This document shows, piece by piece, positions 1 to 9,830 of a DNA stretch of 64,000 nt. The notes under the pieces are model-generated. The model was not told the DNA's origin and did not search any database. It saw only the letters and a program-made list of their open reading frames with translations. Location of the stretch: assembly GCF_001649575.2 (NCBI RefSeq), contig NC_051433.1, positions 18,632,326 through 18,696,325 on the forward strand. Direction: 5' to 3'. Source of the DNA: Kryptolebias marmoratus (Eukaryota > Chordata > Actinopteri > Cyprinodontiformes > Rivulidae). Made by a program: the position numbers and the translations under genes. Positions within the stretch are counted from its first letter, which is position 1. Every line of letters starts with the position of its first letter.

Positions 1-620
1 TTATTTGTTTAATAAGCTTTATACGCACATATTTCAATTTGAACGCATTCAAACTTCATCTCAGCAAGTGTCTGGTCTGAGTTCATGTTCCTTTTTTCAG
101 GGAGGAAAATATACAGCCAATTACTTCTCCATAATGGGGAAGATAAAATGTGTCCCGCCTGGGTTACATTCACTGTTTTCCCTGTGTCCGCGGACATCCC
201 TCTCCTCTAGGTAGGCTTTTCACGTTGAATTTTATTCCACATTAATGTCAGAGTTTAGTGGCGAGAAATAGCTCAGAGGTTGGCTGGAGTGAAACTTCGT
301 GTTCAATACGTTTCTCCGTGTGAGACGTGGTGACAAAGTAAGGTCTAGCCGGACAGCTGAGAGAAAGAAGTAACAAACGAGGAAGTGGAAGTAACAGTAA
401 ACAGCGGAATGATCGATGGAGGACTGACATGACTCAGCTCTGTGTTGCCGGCCAGCATTTCTATGACTGGCGAGCGGCCTGCATGACGAAGACAAACGAG
501 CCGGCAATGAAGGAAAATGAGGATTTTATCACCCATTTCCCTCTCACATCGTTGCCGGCCCACACTCCCTAGATTGCTTGTATATGCGCGTGCGTGCCTG
601 TGTATGGATGTATGTATGCA
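1..620. other. Unannotated spacer
   Basis: Mixed-composition sequence with short open frames on both strands and no recognisable protein motif, repeat or RNA. I see nothing that can be supported here. Confidence 0.5.
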
Positions 621-649
621 TGTGTGTGTGAGTGTGTGTGTGTGTGTGT
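621..649. repeat. (GT)n microsatellite, interrupted
   Basis: Alternating TG with one A interruption, preceded by a degenerate TATG stretch. It is a simple-sequence repeat with no evident function. Confidence 0.95.
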
Positions 650-796
650 TTCAGGACTGGGAAGTTAACCAAATGTGCGCTTTCCTGAGAGTCTGGCTTA
701 TGCTCATGCGTTGGCCCAAGGGGGCAGTTTGGAGAAATCACTCACACAGTTGGAGACTCGTGGAAAAAAGCCCAAGGTCTGGCACGTTTATATGTT

Positions 797-800
<4 letters not shown>

Positions 801-830
<30 letters not shown>
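801..830. repeat. (GT)15 microsatellite
   Basis: Fifteen uninterrupted GT units. It lies only 150 bp from the GT tract at 621-649, so the two are probably parts of one low-complexity neighbourhood. Confidence 0.97.
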
Positions 831-833
<3 letters not shown>

Positions 834-992
834 CAATAGAGTGTTTTTACAAGGACATTTATCTCATCCTCAGATATAATTACAATGCCCCAGGTAAAAG
901 GGGGGAGATATCAGCCACTCCCTCCTCCTTCTCAACTCCACTCACCCTCTTCCTCTCCCTCTATTACCTTCCCTCTCTTATCTAAGCTCACA

Positions 993-1018
993 AAATAAAT
1001 AAATAAATAAATAAATAA
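993..1018. repeat. (AAAT)n microsatellite
   Basis: About six tandem AAAT units. The stretch just upstream (about 915-980) is strongly C/T rich. Confidence 0.95.
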
Positions 1019-1029
1019 AAGAAGGCGAT

Positions 1030-1350
1030 CTGACGTTTCTGTCATCCCAAGTCATTATGGGATTAGCTTATTCCTGGAGTATGGATCTCATCCTCGGCGC
1101 CCATGGAGGGGGACTCTGGTTCTTTGTTTCCCTGCAGTGCTCCTTCCTGCAGCCTGGAGCTCCACCTCAAAAGGGATTTAATCTCTTACTTCTTCCTCGC
1201 ATCATCCGAAAATATTAATCTCGGTGAAATCCACTCAGAAGCACCTAATTAAATCTGTGTTCTTGTTTATTTGGGAGTGGGTTATTAGGCTAGAAGAACG
1301 GGCTTGGGAAAATGTCGGCAATTCTCCTTTTAATCTTCGCCGTGTGAAGT
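1030..1350. promoter_or_regulatory. Putative conserved non-coding element (cis-regulatory candidate)
   Basis: This is a non-repetitive island of balanced base composition. It contains several homeodomain-like cores: GGGATTAGC near 1060, GGGATTTAATC near 1175, AATATTAATC near 1211, and TAATTAAATC near 1247. The GGATTA/TAATCC types are the sites usually bound by bicoid-class (K50) homeodomains. That is what is seen; conservation across fishes is an inference from character only and needs alignment. No exon signal is apparent. Confidence 0.3.
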
Positions 1351-1354
1351 AATA

Positions 1355-1376
1355 GCTGCTGCTGCTGCTGCTGCTG
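1355..1376. repeat. (CTG/CAG)7 trinucleotide repeat
   Basis: About seven GCT units in a row. On the minus strand this encodes a short poly-Q tract inside the window's longest open frame (1290-1889), which I do not accept as a gene. Confidence 0.93.
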
Positions 1377-1379
1377 GAG

Positions 1380-1998
1380 CTGACGAGCAAATGGGAAGCT
1401 TTGTAACGACAATAACGACTCTCCCACAAACCTGAAAGGAATCTGCAGCCCGAGGGGAGGTGGGGATGAGTGTAATATCATCACTTCCTGTTTGTAAATC
1501 CCCCCCCTTCTCGCCCCCCGTGAAGCTGGAGGTAATGACACCTGCCAACAGCTCTCACCTACTCTCAGGGCAAGATTACCAGATGAAAGCAAAACAGTTA
1601 GCTCAGAAGGAAGAAGCAGACTGAACAGACTTTTGCCGGATTTGTGATGCTCTTCACCTCCAATCAACTCCACTTCATCGGCCATTAAAGTCACACGCAA
1701 GGCTGCAAACAACAAAAACAGCACTGCTCTGCGCTCTGCGAGCAGAAACTGTACATAGAGCGGCTCTTTATGATTTGGGTGGGGAGAGAAGAGGCAGAAG
1801 AGGAGATTAATTTGTCGTGTCACATAATGTGTCTGTTGATAAAATAGTTGTGTGATTTCCCAGGCCACCAGGCACTGTTTTATGAGCATGTGATGTGGAG
1901 AAATGGCCTACACTTGGCCTTTTCTGTTCTCTTACTGTCTTCACAACCACGCAGCTGTCTTTAGCCTTGCCCTGGGGCATAATAACAATGACTGGGTG

Positions 1999-1999
<1 letters not shown>
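1380..1999. other. Unannotated spacer with a long chance open frame
   Basis: The minus strand is open for 199 codons over 1290-1889, the longest frame in the window. Its translation is low complexity, runs through the poly-Q-encoding repeat, has no domain I recognise and shows no splice or promoter context. Parts around 1500-1700 have the balanced composition of a regulatory island. No gene is claimed. Confidence 0.4.

Positions 2000-2041
<42 letters not shown>
2000..2041. repeat. (CA)21 microsatellite
   Basis: Uninterrupted CA units, followed by a short ATGCACACACGC tail. Confidence 0.97.
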
Positions 2042-2043
<2 letters not shown>

Positions 2044-3033
2044 CACACACGCAGACTTATCATCACCCTGAAGTTTTTTTTTCTTTTTTCTTTCTGTCTT
2101 TTTATACATAGAACCGTGATGCAGCCTTCTGCTATAAAGACGCCACACATATTTCGGTGACGGCTGCACATTTATCCAGCATAATGTGATCATGGTGATG
2201 TGCCCTCGCGCTCCGTAACGAGCGGTCAGGGTGGGCCACATGGTCTCAGGTCGACCCCTCCTCCGGGGCCTGGCTTTTACTCACAGCAGTGCTGGGTTTT
2301 GTTCAGATGTCATCTATCAGGAGAAGCTGGCTGATCAAAAGTGACAACTCCTTATTTATAGTCTATTACTCTTCCTTTTGCGGTCTTGTGTCTTTGTGCG
2401 GCAGCCTGCGACTGTGCCACATTATCAGACAAACGACTGAAAATGTGGCCACTGTCAGTTTTAAGCACTGTGTGCTCAACTTTTCGGCAAATATCTGAGG
2501 AATGGGTTCTGTTTTTCTCAGAAAACGGGATATTGTCAGCACACTGCATGAGCTGTTTTGCGACAAAAGAAACAATGCAGGCAAATTTCGGCGTCATGTT
2601 CAAATATGAGAAATTCTATTCACGGATTATTTATAAAATGCAGGTTTTCAAAGAACCACCCTACATTCTTCACCAAATATTGCATTTTTATTTGAATTTG
2701 GTCCAAATGATAAATTTGAAAGTTTGTTAAATCAGTCAACATTCAACCCATTTGATTCAGTTAGGGCCTCATACTGTTCATGTAAACCAGAGCAGAACGT
2801 ACAAACTCACACAGGAAGGCTAATGTGGAGAAGAAGTGATTGTCAACTGGTGGTCCAAGGGCTATATTTGGCCAACAGGCTCTTTGCATGTTGTCCACAA
2901 ACTTTTAATCAGTAACAAATCAAGATGCAGTTCTCAGTTTGCTCGTTCAGAAAAAAACTGATCTGACCTGACTCAAAGGAAACCTGCTGCAGAGTCTGTT
3001 AAATCACACAGCTATAACTCAGGAATATGAGTA
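2042..3033. other. Unannotated spacer
   Basis: Single-copy-looking sequence to about 2650, then AT-rich sequence that reads like old repeat debris (2700-2950). Open frames of up to 114 codons occur on both strands without protein-like features. Confidence 0.45.
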
Positions 3034-3260
3034 ACATGTTATCCGTTTGAAGCCACTTGGAGAAGCAGGGGTTTGAAACCCAGCCCCTGCAGGGTGCTTG
3101 AATGTCCTTGAGCGAAACACTGCCCCTGATGTGCCTATTGTGTGAGTGAGAATATTACAAAAGTAGTCAATGAAAACTATATAATAGAAAGTACTGTATG
3201 AGTGTGTGTATGAAGGGGTGAATGAGAAACATTGTAAAATACTTTGTAGAACCTGGGACA
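3034..3260 (+). mobile_element. Degenerate tRNA-derived SINE relic
   Basis: It carries a B-box-like GGTTTGAAACC at 3070-3080, then TGTCCTTGAGCGAAACACTG. It ends in a GGGGTGAATGAGAAACATTGTAAA block near 3210-3240. These blocks occur in the same order in the better copy at 9515-9830, so this is the same family in a more decayed state. The A-box end is not recognisable. SINEs are transcribed by RNA polymerase III; this copy is presumably dead. Confidence 0.6.
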
Positions 3261-3899
3261 AGTGTTTCTTTCATAGTGTGTTTGCATTTTGTTTTGATTC
3301 CACTATCAGACTTTTATTCTTTATTTTTGCAGAGCATTACGTTTTTCTGAATGTACGTACTGTATACCAAATCCAACAGAAACCATACGACATGCACCTT
3401 TAATGACGCTGTCTGCAGACTTTTTATTTTGTTTAATTCTTTAGGAAGTTAGATTTTCTTCCTGTTGATTGGAGCCCCTGATCTGCATTGAGTTGGGTTG
3501 CATTTGAGAGTACTTTTAAAAGTATTTTTCTTTAAGTTTAGCTTTTTTTTGAAATACGTGTCTGCAAATAGCAAATGTAGTAAAGTAGGAACCGTTGTCT
3601 TATATATGAATAATTTAAAACAAAACGTAAAAGCACTGATTGATTAAGAATGACCTTGGTTTAATTCTGACCCTTTAATATGTCATTTGTCATATTAAAC
3701 AAGCACATTTAAAATATTCATTTCATACTTTCCATTGTTTAACTCACAAGTTACCCGAACAACAAATAAACTGGAGTCTTCGGAGCCTTGCCGTGGTTTC
3801 TAGAAAGTCCTGCAGGAAATGTTTGTCTTCAGCTGCGAAATGCTCCACAGTTTTCATGGTGTAAACACTGAGTTTGCCGGGATTATGTTTGATGTCAGG
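3261..3899. other. AT-rich unannotated spacer
   Basis: T-rich and A-rich sequence without a recognisable repeat boundary, exon or RNA. Confidence 0.5.
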
Positions 3900-4135
3900 C
3901 AAATAGGATTAAAAAGGGTTTAAAAGTCTTTTTAAAACCGCCGCCTTCCAAAATTCGCATTTTATCAGCTGCAGCACAGAATCAAAAACCGAACGCTGTG
4001 CTGAGAAACGCTGAGCGGCAGGAGCTGAGATCAGTGTGCCAGCGTGAAAAACGTTGATTACATCAGCTTTAATTAGCACAATTAGCATCTTTAAGATCTG
4101 ATGAGTTTTTTTATGAAAAGCGGTGGCACCAAACA
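3900..4135. promoter_or_regulatory. Putative conserved non-coding element
   Basis: A balanced-composition island with a cluster of homeodomain-type sites near 4055-4090: TTGATTACATC, TTTAATTAGC, and CAATTAGCATC. It is flanked by AT-rich filler. The regulatory role is inferred from site clustering; conservation was not testable here. Confidence 0.3.
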
Positions 4136-4364
4136 AAAATAACTGACTTTCATCAAGCCATCAGTTTTCTTTATTCTCCCCCTTCTGCCACAAAATAGTG
4201 ACAGTTGGTTATACATTGCATGTCGATTATACATTACAACCAGTCATTCTTTATGATTGTGTCCCTATTTACCATCTGCTACCTGACATTATGTTTCTTT
4301 ACCTCCAAACCTCAGTCCTCCTCTCCTTTACCCCCCTTCCATTCGCCCTTTTCCCCACAGGGAG

Positions 4365-4760
4365 CCAGAAAGCCCATCTCCTGGATAACGAGTCATTCTA
4401 AATAAGCGTTTCAACTCTTTACCTCGCGAACGCTTCTTGAGCGACAGCGTTGGAGAGGAGAAAATGCCAGCCAGATTGCAGTTTAAGATTGGCCACGCAG
4501 GAGGAGAAGCGCGACCCATCTCTGCCGGCTGAGTTTAAATATCCCACTTAGATTTTAGCTTCGGCGACAGTGCTGCGAGACAAGAGGCCCCCCTCCCGAC
4601 TTCAGAGACGATTTCCACCGGCTTTGGTGAAGAGAAGAGTAAGGTTGTCGGCTCAACTCCCTGTGGGGAATGAAGGGCGTACAGTTGGGCAGACGTATGA
4701 GGTTTATCCTGAGTCTCTGCCAGCTGTTTATCCACAGACAGGGAGCTCTCAGATAATACA
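4365..4760. promoter_or_regulatory. Putative regulatory island
   Basis: CpG content is higher than in the flanks (for example CTCGCGAACGC near 4423 and GCGACAGCG near 4440). The island also has a TTTAAATATCCC stretch near 4535 and no repeats. A donor-like AGAGTAAGG near 4635 is present, but no convincing exon accompanies it. It may be an enhancer, a weak promoter or an unrecognised non-coding exon. Confidence 0.22.
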
Positions 4761-4932
4761 TCTCTCCATCTTTTTCTGTCCTTCTCTTTTTTTCTCATGT
4801 CCCCCCACCCCCCACCCATCCCTTCTGTTTTCATTCTGCTCATCTCTGTGGTGGGTTCAGTTCTTGACAAGGCCCTACATCCAGCTAGTTGCTAAATGAA
4901 TAATACATGCATGTTCTAGCAGCGCTGTAAGA

Positions 4933-5020
4933 CAGAGGCAGAGAGAGAGAGTAAAGCAGGGAGAGACAAAGGGAGAGATGCTGTGTGTGTTTGTTAGTGT
5001 GTGTGTGCGCGCGCGCGTGT
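4933..5020. repeat. Purine tract followed by (GT)n(GC)n
   Basis: A GA-rich stretch (about 4933-4980) runs into GT units and then GCGCGCGCG. Bases 4997-5020 form a strict purine-pyrimidine alternation, the classic Z-DNA-prone pattern. Confidence 0.85.
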
Positions 5021-5536
5021 TCCAGGGACTGTTTGGTCTTGAAGCCTCACTATGGAAAGGCCAGAGCTGTCAGAGAACTTTAGATCCAGTCTATATTCAG
5101 CCTGTACACGAGGAGGTGTCTGCAGTCGACAGGCTCGAGTCAAACACTCCTCCTCTTCTTCTGTTCTTGTTTTCAGTCCGTCGGCAGAAATAGCAGGCCG
5201 AGGTTGTCGGTGAAATTCCCACTTGANGGGGGGGAAAGAAGAAAGAAAACGAAACCAGCACCGACCGCCCTGAGCTGAGTGATAAAGAGCGTTGTCTCAG
5301 TCGGGTTCTTGAGGGCTTTGATTTTCACCATTTGTCCCGAGCGTCACAAGTTCTCCTTAACCCGGCAGAACGGGGGCCGTCCCTCATTTTATCAGCTGCT
5401 TTTATTCAGTTTCGATGGAGATCAAAGCAACATGCCAGCAGCCAGCAGAGCATGCATGCATTATCAATCATGTCTGTGGCTTTTTGTTGTTCAGGAAAAT
5501 ATATTGTTGGGATCAAAAGGAAAGGGTCATCAAAGG

Positions 5537-5538
<2 letters not shown>
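5021..5538. other. Unannotated spacer containing a one-base assembly gap
   Basis: No gene or repeat is recognised. Position 5227 is N and is followed directly by a run of seven G, which marks a probable contig join. Confidence 0.5.

Positions 5539-5598
<60 letters not shown>
5539..5598. repeat. (AT)30 microsatellite
   Basis: Sixty bases of uninterrupted AT. The tract is self-complementary, so cruciform extrusion is possible, and repeat length is likely unstable between individuals. Confidence 0.97.
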
Positions 5599-5601
<3 letters not shown>

Positions 5602-6692
5602 CATAGATGCAGCAGGGCAATTTTACACGTGCGTACTTAGATATACAAGCAAATCTAAGCACTTTTATTTGCATGCAAATGGACACTTGTGTATGTTTGT
5701 GACAAAGAAATGAAAGTGAACAATCTCTGACCTCCAAAATTAGACTGTTTTCTGTTTTCTTAGGACAGTTTTTTTTTTTTTTTGGTCTTATTCACTCCCC
5801 ATTCCCCTTTTTTTTGTCTCCTTTCTAAAGACAAGAAATTTCTGGTATGAGCGTGGCGCCTTATCTCAAAGGACACATGTGGAGTCAAATGATTTGCCTC
5901 TCCCTCTGAACTGCTTTCACTCTTTATTAGGAAAAAACAGAGCAAATGAATGGGAGCAGCGGGGGTCTCTGAGCTGAAGTATGTAGAAACAAGTGCGGCA
6001 GCCTTGTTTTGAGACAACATCTGCAAAGACGGGGTTTTAGTGGCACTTTTAAAAAAAAAAGAAAAAAAAAAAAAGAAAGAAAAGGATGAAGTGAGGTTTC
6101 GGGTGTTTCCAACGCTGCAGGTACAGAAGTTCTGGTATTTTCCATGGCAGGTTGTCAGCTAAGAAACCTGTCTCACCGGCTCTGTTCCAGACTCACACAA
6201 ACTCTTTATCTCAAGGCAGATAAATCTTTTCCTTAGGCACTGACTTTAACCTTGACTCACGCTGGATATGACTCAGATTTGTGTCTGTTTGTCTTTTTTT
6301 CTCGCGGCCGCCCCCACACACAGCAACACTCACACGCCCGAGACTTTAACACCTCGTGCTGTCAGTCCTAACAGCTTTTCGGATTGGCTTTAATGTTGTC
6401 ACATCACTCGGAAAGCTAAATTAACGAGATGCATCAGATCTGGGAAGCTTGTGTCTGTGCAAAAGAAGCTGCATGGTTATTTTGCAGTATTTCATCATTG
6501 ATTTCTGGGCTTCCAGTGGATTCCATGTTTGGTGTATTAATGCTGACATGGGTTAATGGCACCTGTAGTACACCTGGCAACACAAATTTATTCTAATGTT
6601 TTTAGCAAATAAAAACTGAATGATTTGATCTTGTTGTAAAGCATAATGCAAAGCAGCGATTCAGCCCCGTTTTGAAGCTGTTGTTATGCTTA
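5599..6692. other. Unannotated spacer with homopolymer tracts
   Basis: Poly-T near 5770, a poly-A/AAAG tract near 6050-6082 and mixed single-copy sequence. No exon, RNA or mobile element is recognised. Confidence 0.5.
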
Positions 6693-7030
6693 AAGGGACA
6701 GTTCAGATTTTTGGAAGTGAGGTTTTGTGGACATTTGTGCAATTAAGAAGCATCAATATCATACCTGTTGCAGATAGCTCTTTGAATAATCTCAGTTTGG
6801 AGAAAAAGAGTAAAATGACGAGTTAACAGCTACTCCAAGTGGTACCAAGACCAAAGTACATTGATTGCTTTTTGGAAACAATGCCAATCACAAAGATTTT
6901 ATAGTGGTTCATGCAAATGCTATTTTATAAATCGTTACACCACTGTAAGTGTAGCTTCATTCCAGCAGGATTATGATGATAATGCTATGGCAAGCTGCTG
7001 CTGCTGCTATTTGTGCTTGCAAAAAAACAA
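6693..7030 (+). repeat. Dispersed repeat family B, copy 1
   Basis: It starts with AAAGGGACAGTTCAGATTTT and contains GTTGCAGATAGCTCTTTGAA, CTCAGTTTGGAGAA and TAGTGGTTCATGCAAATGCT. It ends near an ATTTGTGCTTGCAAA block. The same blocks in the same order recur near 18962, 22900 and, in part, 21420 (plus their 8.08-kb duplicates). No ORF, clear terminal inverted repeat or pol III box was found, so the class is unknown; a non-autonomous element is likely. Confidence 0.7.
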
Positions 7031-7332
7031 AGAAACAATCAAACAAAACATAGAATTTGATGCAAATAACTGAACGCTGGAACAGCAATGTATAGATCTA
7101 AAACGTACCATTTGCATTACCTGCAATGAAATGTTTGCGATTGATGTTCTATGGTCACTGACAGATGCAAACACACAGCAAACAGCTAAAAGCGCTGCAA
7201 AGAGTGAAAAATGCTGCAAACACATGGCCTTGTATAATCCATGTATACACGGATCATGCATTATTACTATTAATATTATTTTTAGGAAAAATCATTAGTT
7301 TTTTTTCTCAATAGCTTCCATGTCTTGAGACC

Positions 7333-7428
7333 AGGTGATGAAAAATTTATGTTGAACTGTTTCATTAGACTGGAGTAATAGGACACACCCAGCTATTGAA
7401 ACAATTCAACATTAATTTGTCATCACCT
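7333..7428. repeat. Long imperfect inverted repeat (hairpin)
   Basis: The left arm 7333-7368 and right arm 7393-7428 are reverse complements at 32 of 36 positions, separated by a 24-bp loop (7369-7392). CTGG and CCAG within the loop could add four more pairs. It sits just before a family-A repeat. Possible origins are a decayed miniature transposon, a local inversion-duplication or a hairpin RNA; the sequence does not decide between them. Confidence 0.9.
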
Positions 7429-7440
7429 AGGGACTGGGTG

Positions 7441-7800
7441 TTTATGTTTTTGACCATGCATATGTGTGTGTGTTTGTGCATGACTGCGTCTGCAAAATAT
7501 CTCATGAACCACTGGATGGATTTTCATTAAACTCTCAGAAAGCAATTCTTGGATGAACATCTACAGCTGATTAACTTGTCTGGTAACTTCAATTCAAGAT
7601 GGCTGCCACAGCCACTTAACCTTAGGAAACACAAACAGGGCTATAACTCAGTTTTTCTTATATTGAGCTAAAAGTTGATTTGGTAGTAAAGAAGTAGTCT
7701 GAAGTACACAAGAATGTGCCTAAAGATGGCTGTAAACGTTATCCAAAGACTCTGGCATGAAAGTCAATAAATAATATGTGTTCCTTCGAGGAGTGCTAGG
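7441..7800 (+). repeat. Dispersed repeat family A, copy 1
   Basis: In order it shows AAAATATCTCATGAACCACT, ATGGATTTTCATTAAACTCT, CTACAGCTGATTAACTT, CAAGATGGCTGCCACAGCC and a GGAGTGCTAGG end. The same string of blocks is found at 16470-17440 (opposite strand, tandem), 24560-25265 and 37300-37620. No coding potential is seen. It is a repeat family of unknown class. Confidence 0.8.
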
Positions 7801-8430
7801 CTTTTACTTGTCTGACTTTTCACGTCTTTATTTCAGGGATATTGCCATGCACGGTGAAAAGAAATAACAGCTGTATTCTTTAGATGATGACCTTGTTGTG
7901 CAGGAACTTAAAGCAGCAGCGTCGGGGTTTTCTGCGAAAAGATGTTTGGGTTTGAGTGGCTGCACACAGAGTTACAGAGCAGCCAACACATCCTCAGAGG
8001 CTGAGAGGCTGAGAGGTCTTCAGGTTGCTTTTTGTTTGTTTGTTTTGTTTTTGCCAATGTTCTAATGTTTAACCCCGATAAACTGATGCAACACAAGCCT
8101 TTTTGCGTTTTTTTTTTTTCTTTTTCTTTGTTTTGACTGACTGCAGACTGTGATTCAGAGTGGGCTGCAGTGTGAAGACTGACAAGTCTGTCCAACGAGC
8201 CAAGGTCACAAAAAAATATAAAGCTTTATTTGTACAACTGGACAAACATCGTTTCCATAGCAACTGTACTGACAGATCAAAGAGAATCTGCCTGCATGTG
8301 TGGATCTGTCTTGTAGCCTGCCCTTAAATGTAAGTCATCATGAAAAGGCCAGTTCTTCTTTTTGTTTTTACTATCTAATAGTTTATTTAGCATGTGACTG
8401 TCACTACAGGGACAGAACTAAATAAATCTG
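7801..8430. other. Unannotated spacer
   Basis: Contains a GTTT-rich stretch (about 8025-8060) and a T tract near 8110. Nothing else is recognised. Confidence 0.5.
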
Positions 8431-8595
8431 ATGATGAAGGAGGCAGAAGATGAGCTTAAAGCTGACAGCAGAACCTTTCGTGGAGAAGCTCCAGCCAACA
8501 CAAGCAGCTCAGCATCAACAGTGAAAACCACAACCCAGCAGCATGTGAAGGCATCCTACTTTATGACACCCCCACCCTCCTCCCCGTGTCTATAA
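8431..8595 (+). other. 54-codon open frame overlapping a TATA-like motif (doubtful)
   Basis: An ATG-initiated frame starting MMKEAEDELK is rich in Ser, Thr and charged residues and ends at TAA (8593-8595). Its stop overlaps TATAAATG (8591-8598), which would fit a TATA box. An acceptor-like CACTACAG lies just upstream (about 8402-8409). I recognise no family. A frame this short is expected by chance, so it is recorded only because its composition is more protein-like than its surroundings. Confidence 0.12.
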
Positions 8596-9514
8596 ATGTG
8601 CTTCAACACACAGGAAGGAGCGAGGAGGTGAGGACAAGTCTGCACTCTCCTCTGCATCTCGATCTCTCTGATTGCATTGGCACTGTTGTCTGACTCTTGT
8701 TCTCTCACACGAGCCCGCAGTCTCTATTTTACCTTCGCCGTCCCAAGTGCCTCTTAATCACCTCTTCTTTCGCCTCCTCCTTTTCCTCCTCCTCGAAACT
8801 CTTTGTCTTTCTCTCCTCCTCCTTTACCCAAGACTCCGCTGAGGATTCGCAACAATAGAGTTGTTGACTGGATTAGGCGGTACAATGCCTGATGTAGGAG
8901 ACGGACTTGGGGGAAATCAATGGGCACGTGTGATTTACTAAGCTGCTAAACATCCTCTGACATATCGACCAATTAGCTTCGTTAAACGGGGATATCTTTG
9001 CTGTGGGTACAAGGTCATCAGATAAGTGCGCAAGAAACTGTGGAACTTTATGCACTTGTGAGAAAGAAAGAGAAACAGAAAGCACTAAGACAAAGGATTT
9101 ATAAAATATAGACATTTATCAGTACAACATATAGTTTGTTTGTCTAAATTAGCTGGCTACTTTGGTTAAAAGCATTTGGCATTGAACCTTAGGACACAGT
9201 TAAGTAGTTATGTGTTGTTTAGAGCGATGAAGGAGTCATTTCCCCATCCAGTCTGTCTTTCATGATAAGTGATGAGTGCTGTATTGGATTGCACACACAC
9301 ACCTTTCAATACACCCACCGCTTTTCATTCTCTTCTATCTGGTGTCAAAGGATACCTGTTAATGGAAATGACTGGCTGAATGACATTTTGCTTTCTTCTC
9401 TGCAATGAAAAACAGAAAAAATGAGTTGAAATACTGTGAGCAACTGTCTGTTTTTCCAATGTGTTTTTGATTAAAAGTTGCTGTTTGGGAGGAAAAGATA
9501 ATAAATTTATCAGT
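8596..9514. other. Unannotated spacer with a pyrimidine-rich stretch
   Basis: About 8750-8835 is strongly C/T rich on the plus strand (CTCCTCC-type units). The rest is AT-rich with no recognised element. Confidence 0.5.
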
Positions 9515-9830
9515 GGGCGGCTGTGGGTCAGTGGTGAGAGCAGTCGTCCTCCAACGAGACAGCTGGAGGCTCGAGTCCACTCGTATGCCACATGTCCAAG
9601 TGTCCCTAGTCAAGACACTGAACCCCTCACTGCCTCCGATGTGCCCCTTTGGTGTATGAATGAGATCTAAAGCACTGATTAGACTTTATAAAGTGATTTA
9701 TTCAGGTTAGCGGTGTAGAGATTCAGTAGGGTGCTGTATGAATGGGTGAACGAGGGCACAGATTGTGTTGTAAAGCATTTTGTTTGATTGGCCAGAAAGG
9801 TGCTATATAAGTACAGTCCTTCAACCATTA
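9515..9830 (+). mobile_element. tRNA-derived SINE, near full length
   Basis: The head GGGCGGCTGTGGGTCAGTGG holds an A-box-like TGGGTCAGTGG, and GGCTCGAGTCC near 9570 matches the B box GGTTCGANTCC with one transition. The body contains CAAGTGTCCCTAGTCAAGAC and TGAATGGGTGAACGAGG. The tail reads GTGCTATATAAGTACAGTCC. This layout matches a common teleost SINE-type family. I saw no clear target-site duplication. Relics of the same family lie at 3034-3260 and 46590-46655. Confidence 0.75.

Noticed and set aside
1290..1889. 199-codon minus-strand open frame as a gene
   Set aside because: No recognisable domain, low-complexity stretches, a simple repeat inside it, no splice or promoter context, and other frames of similar look on both strands.
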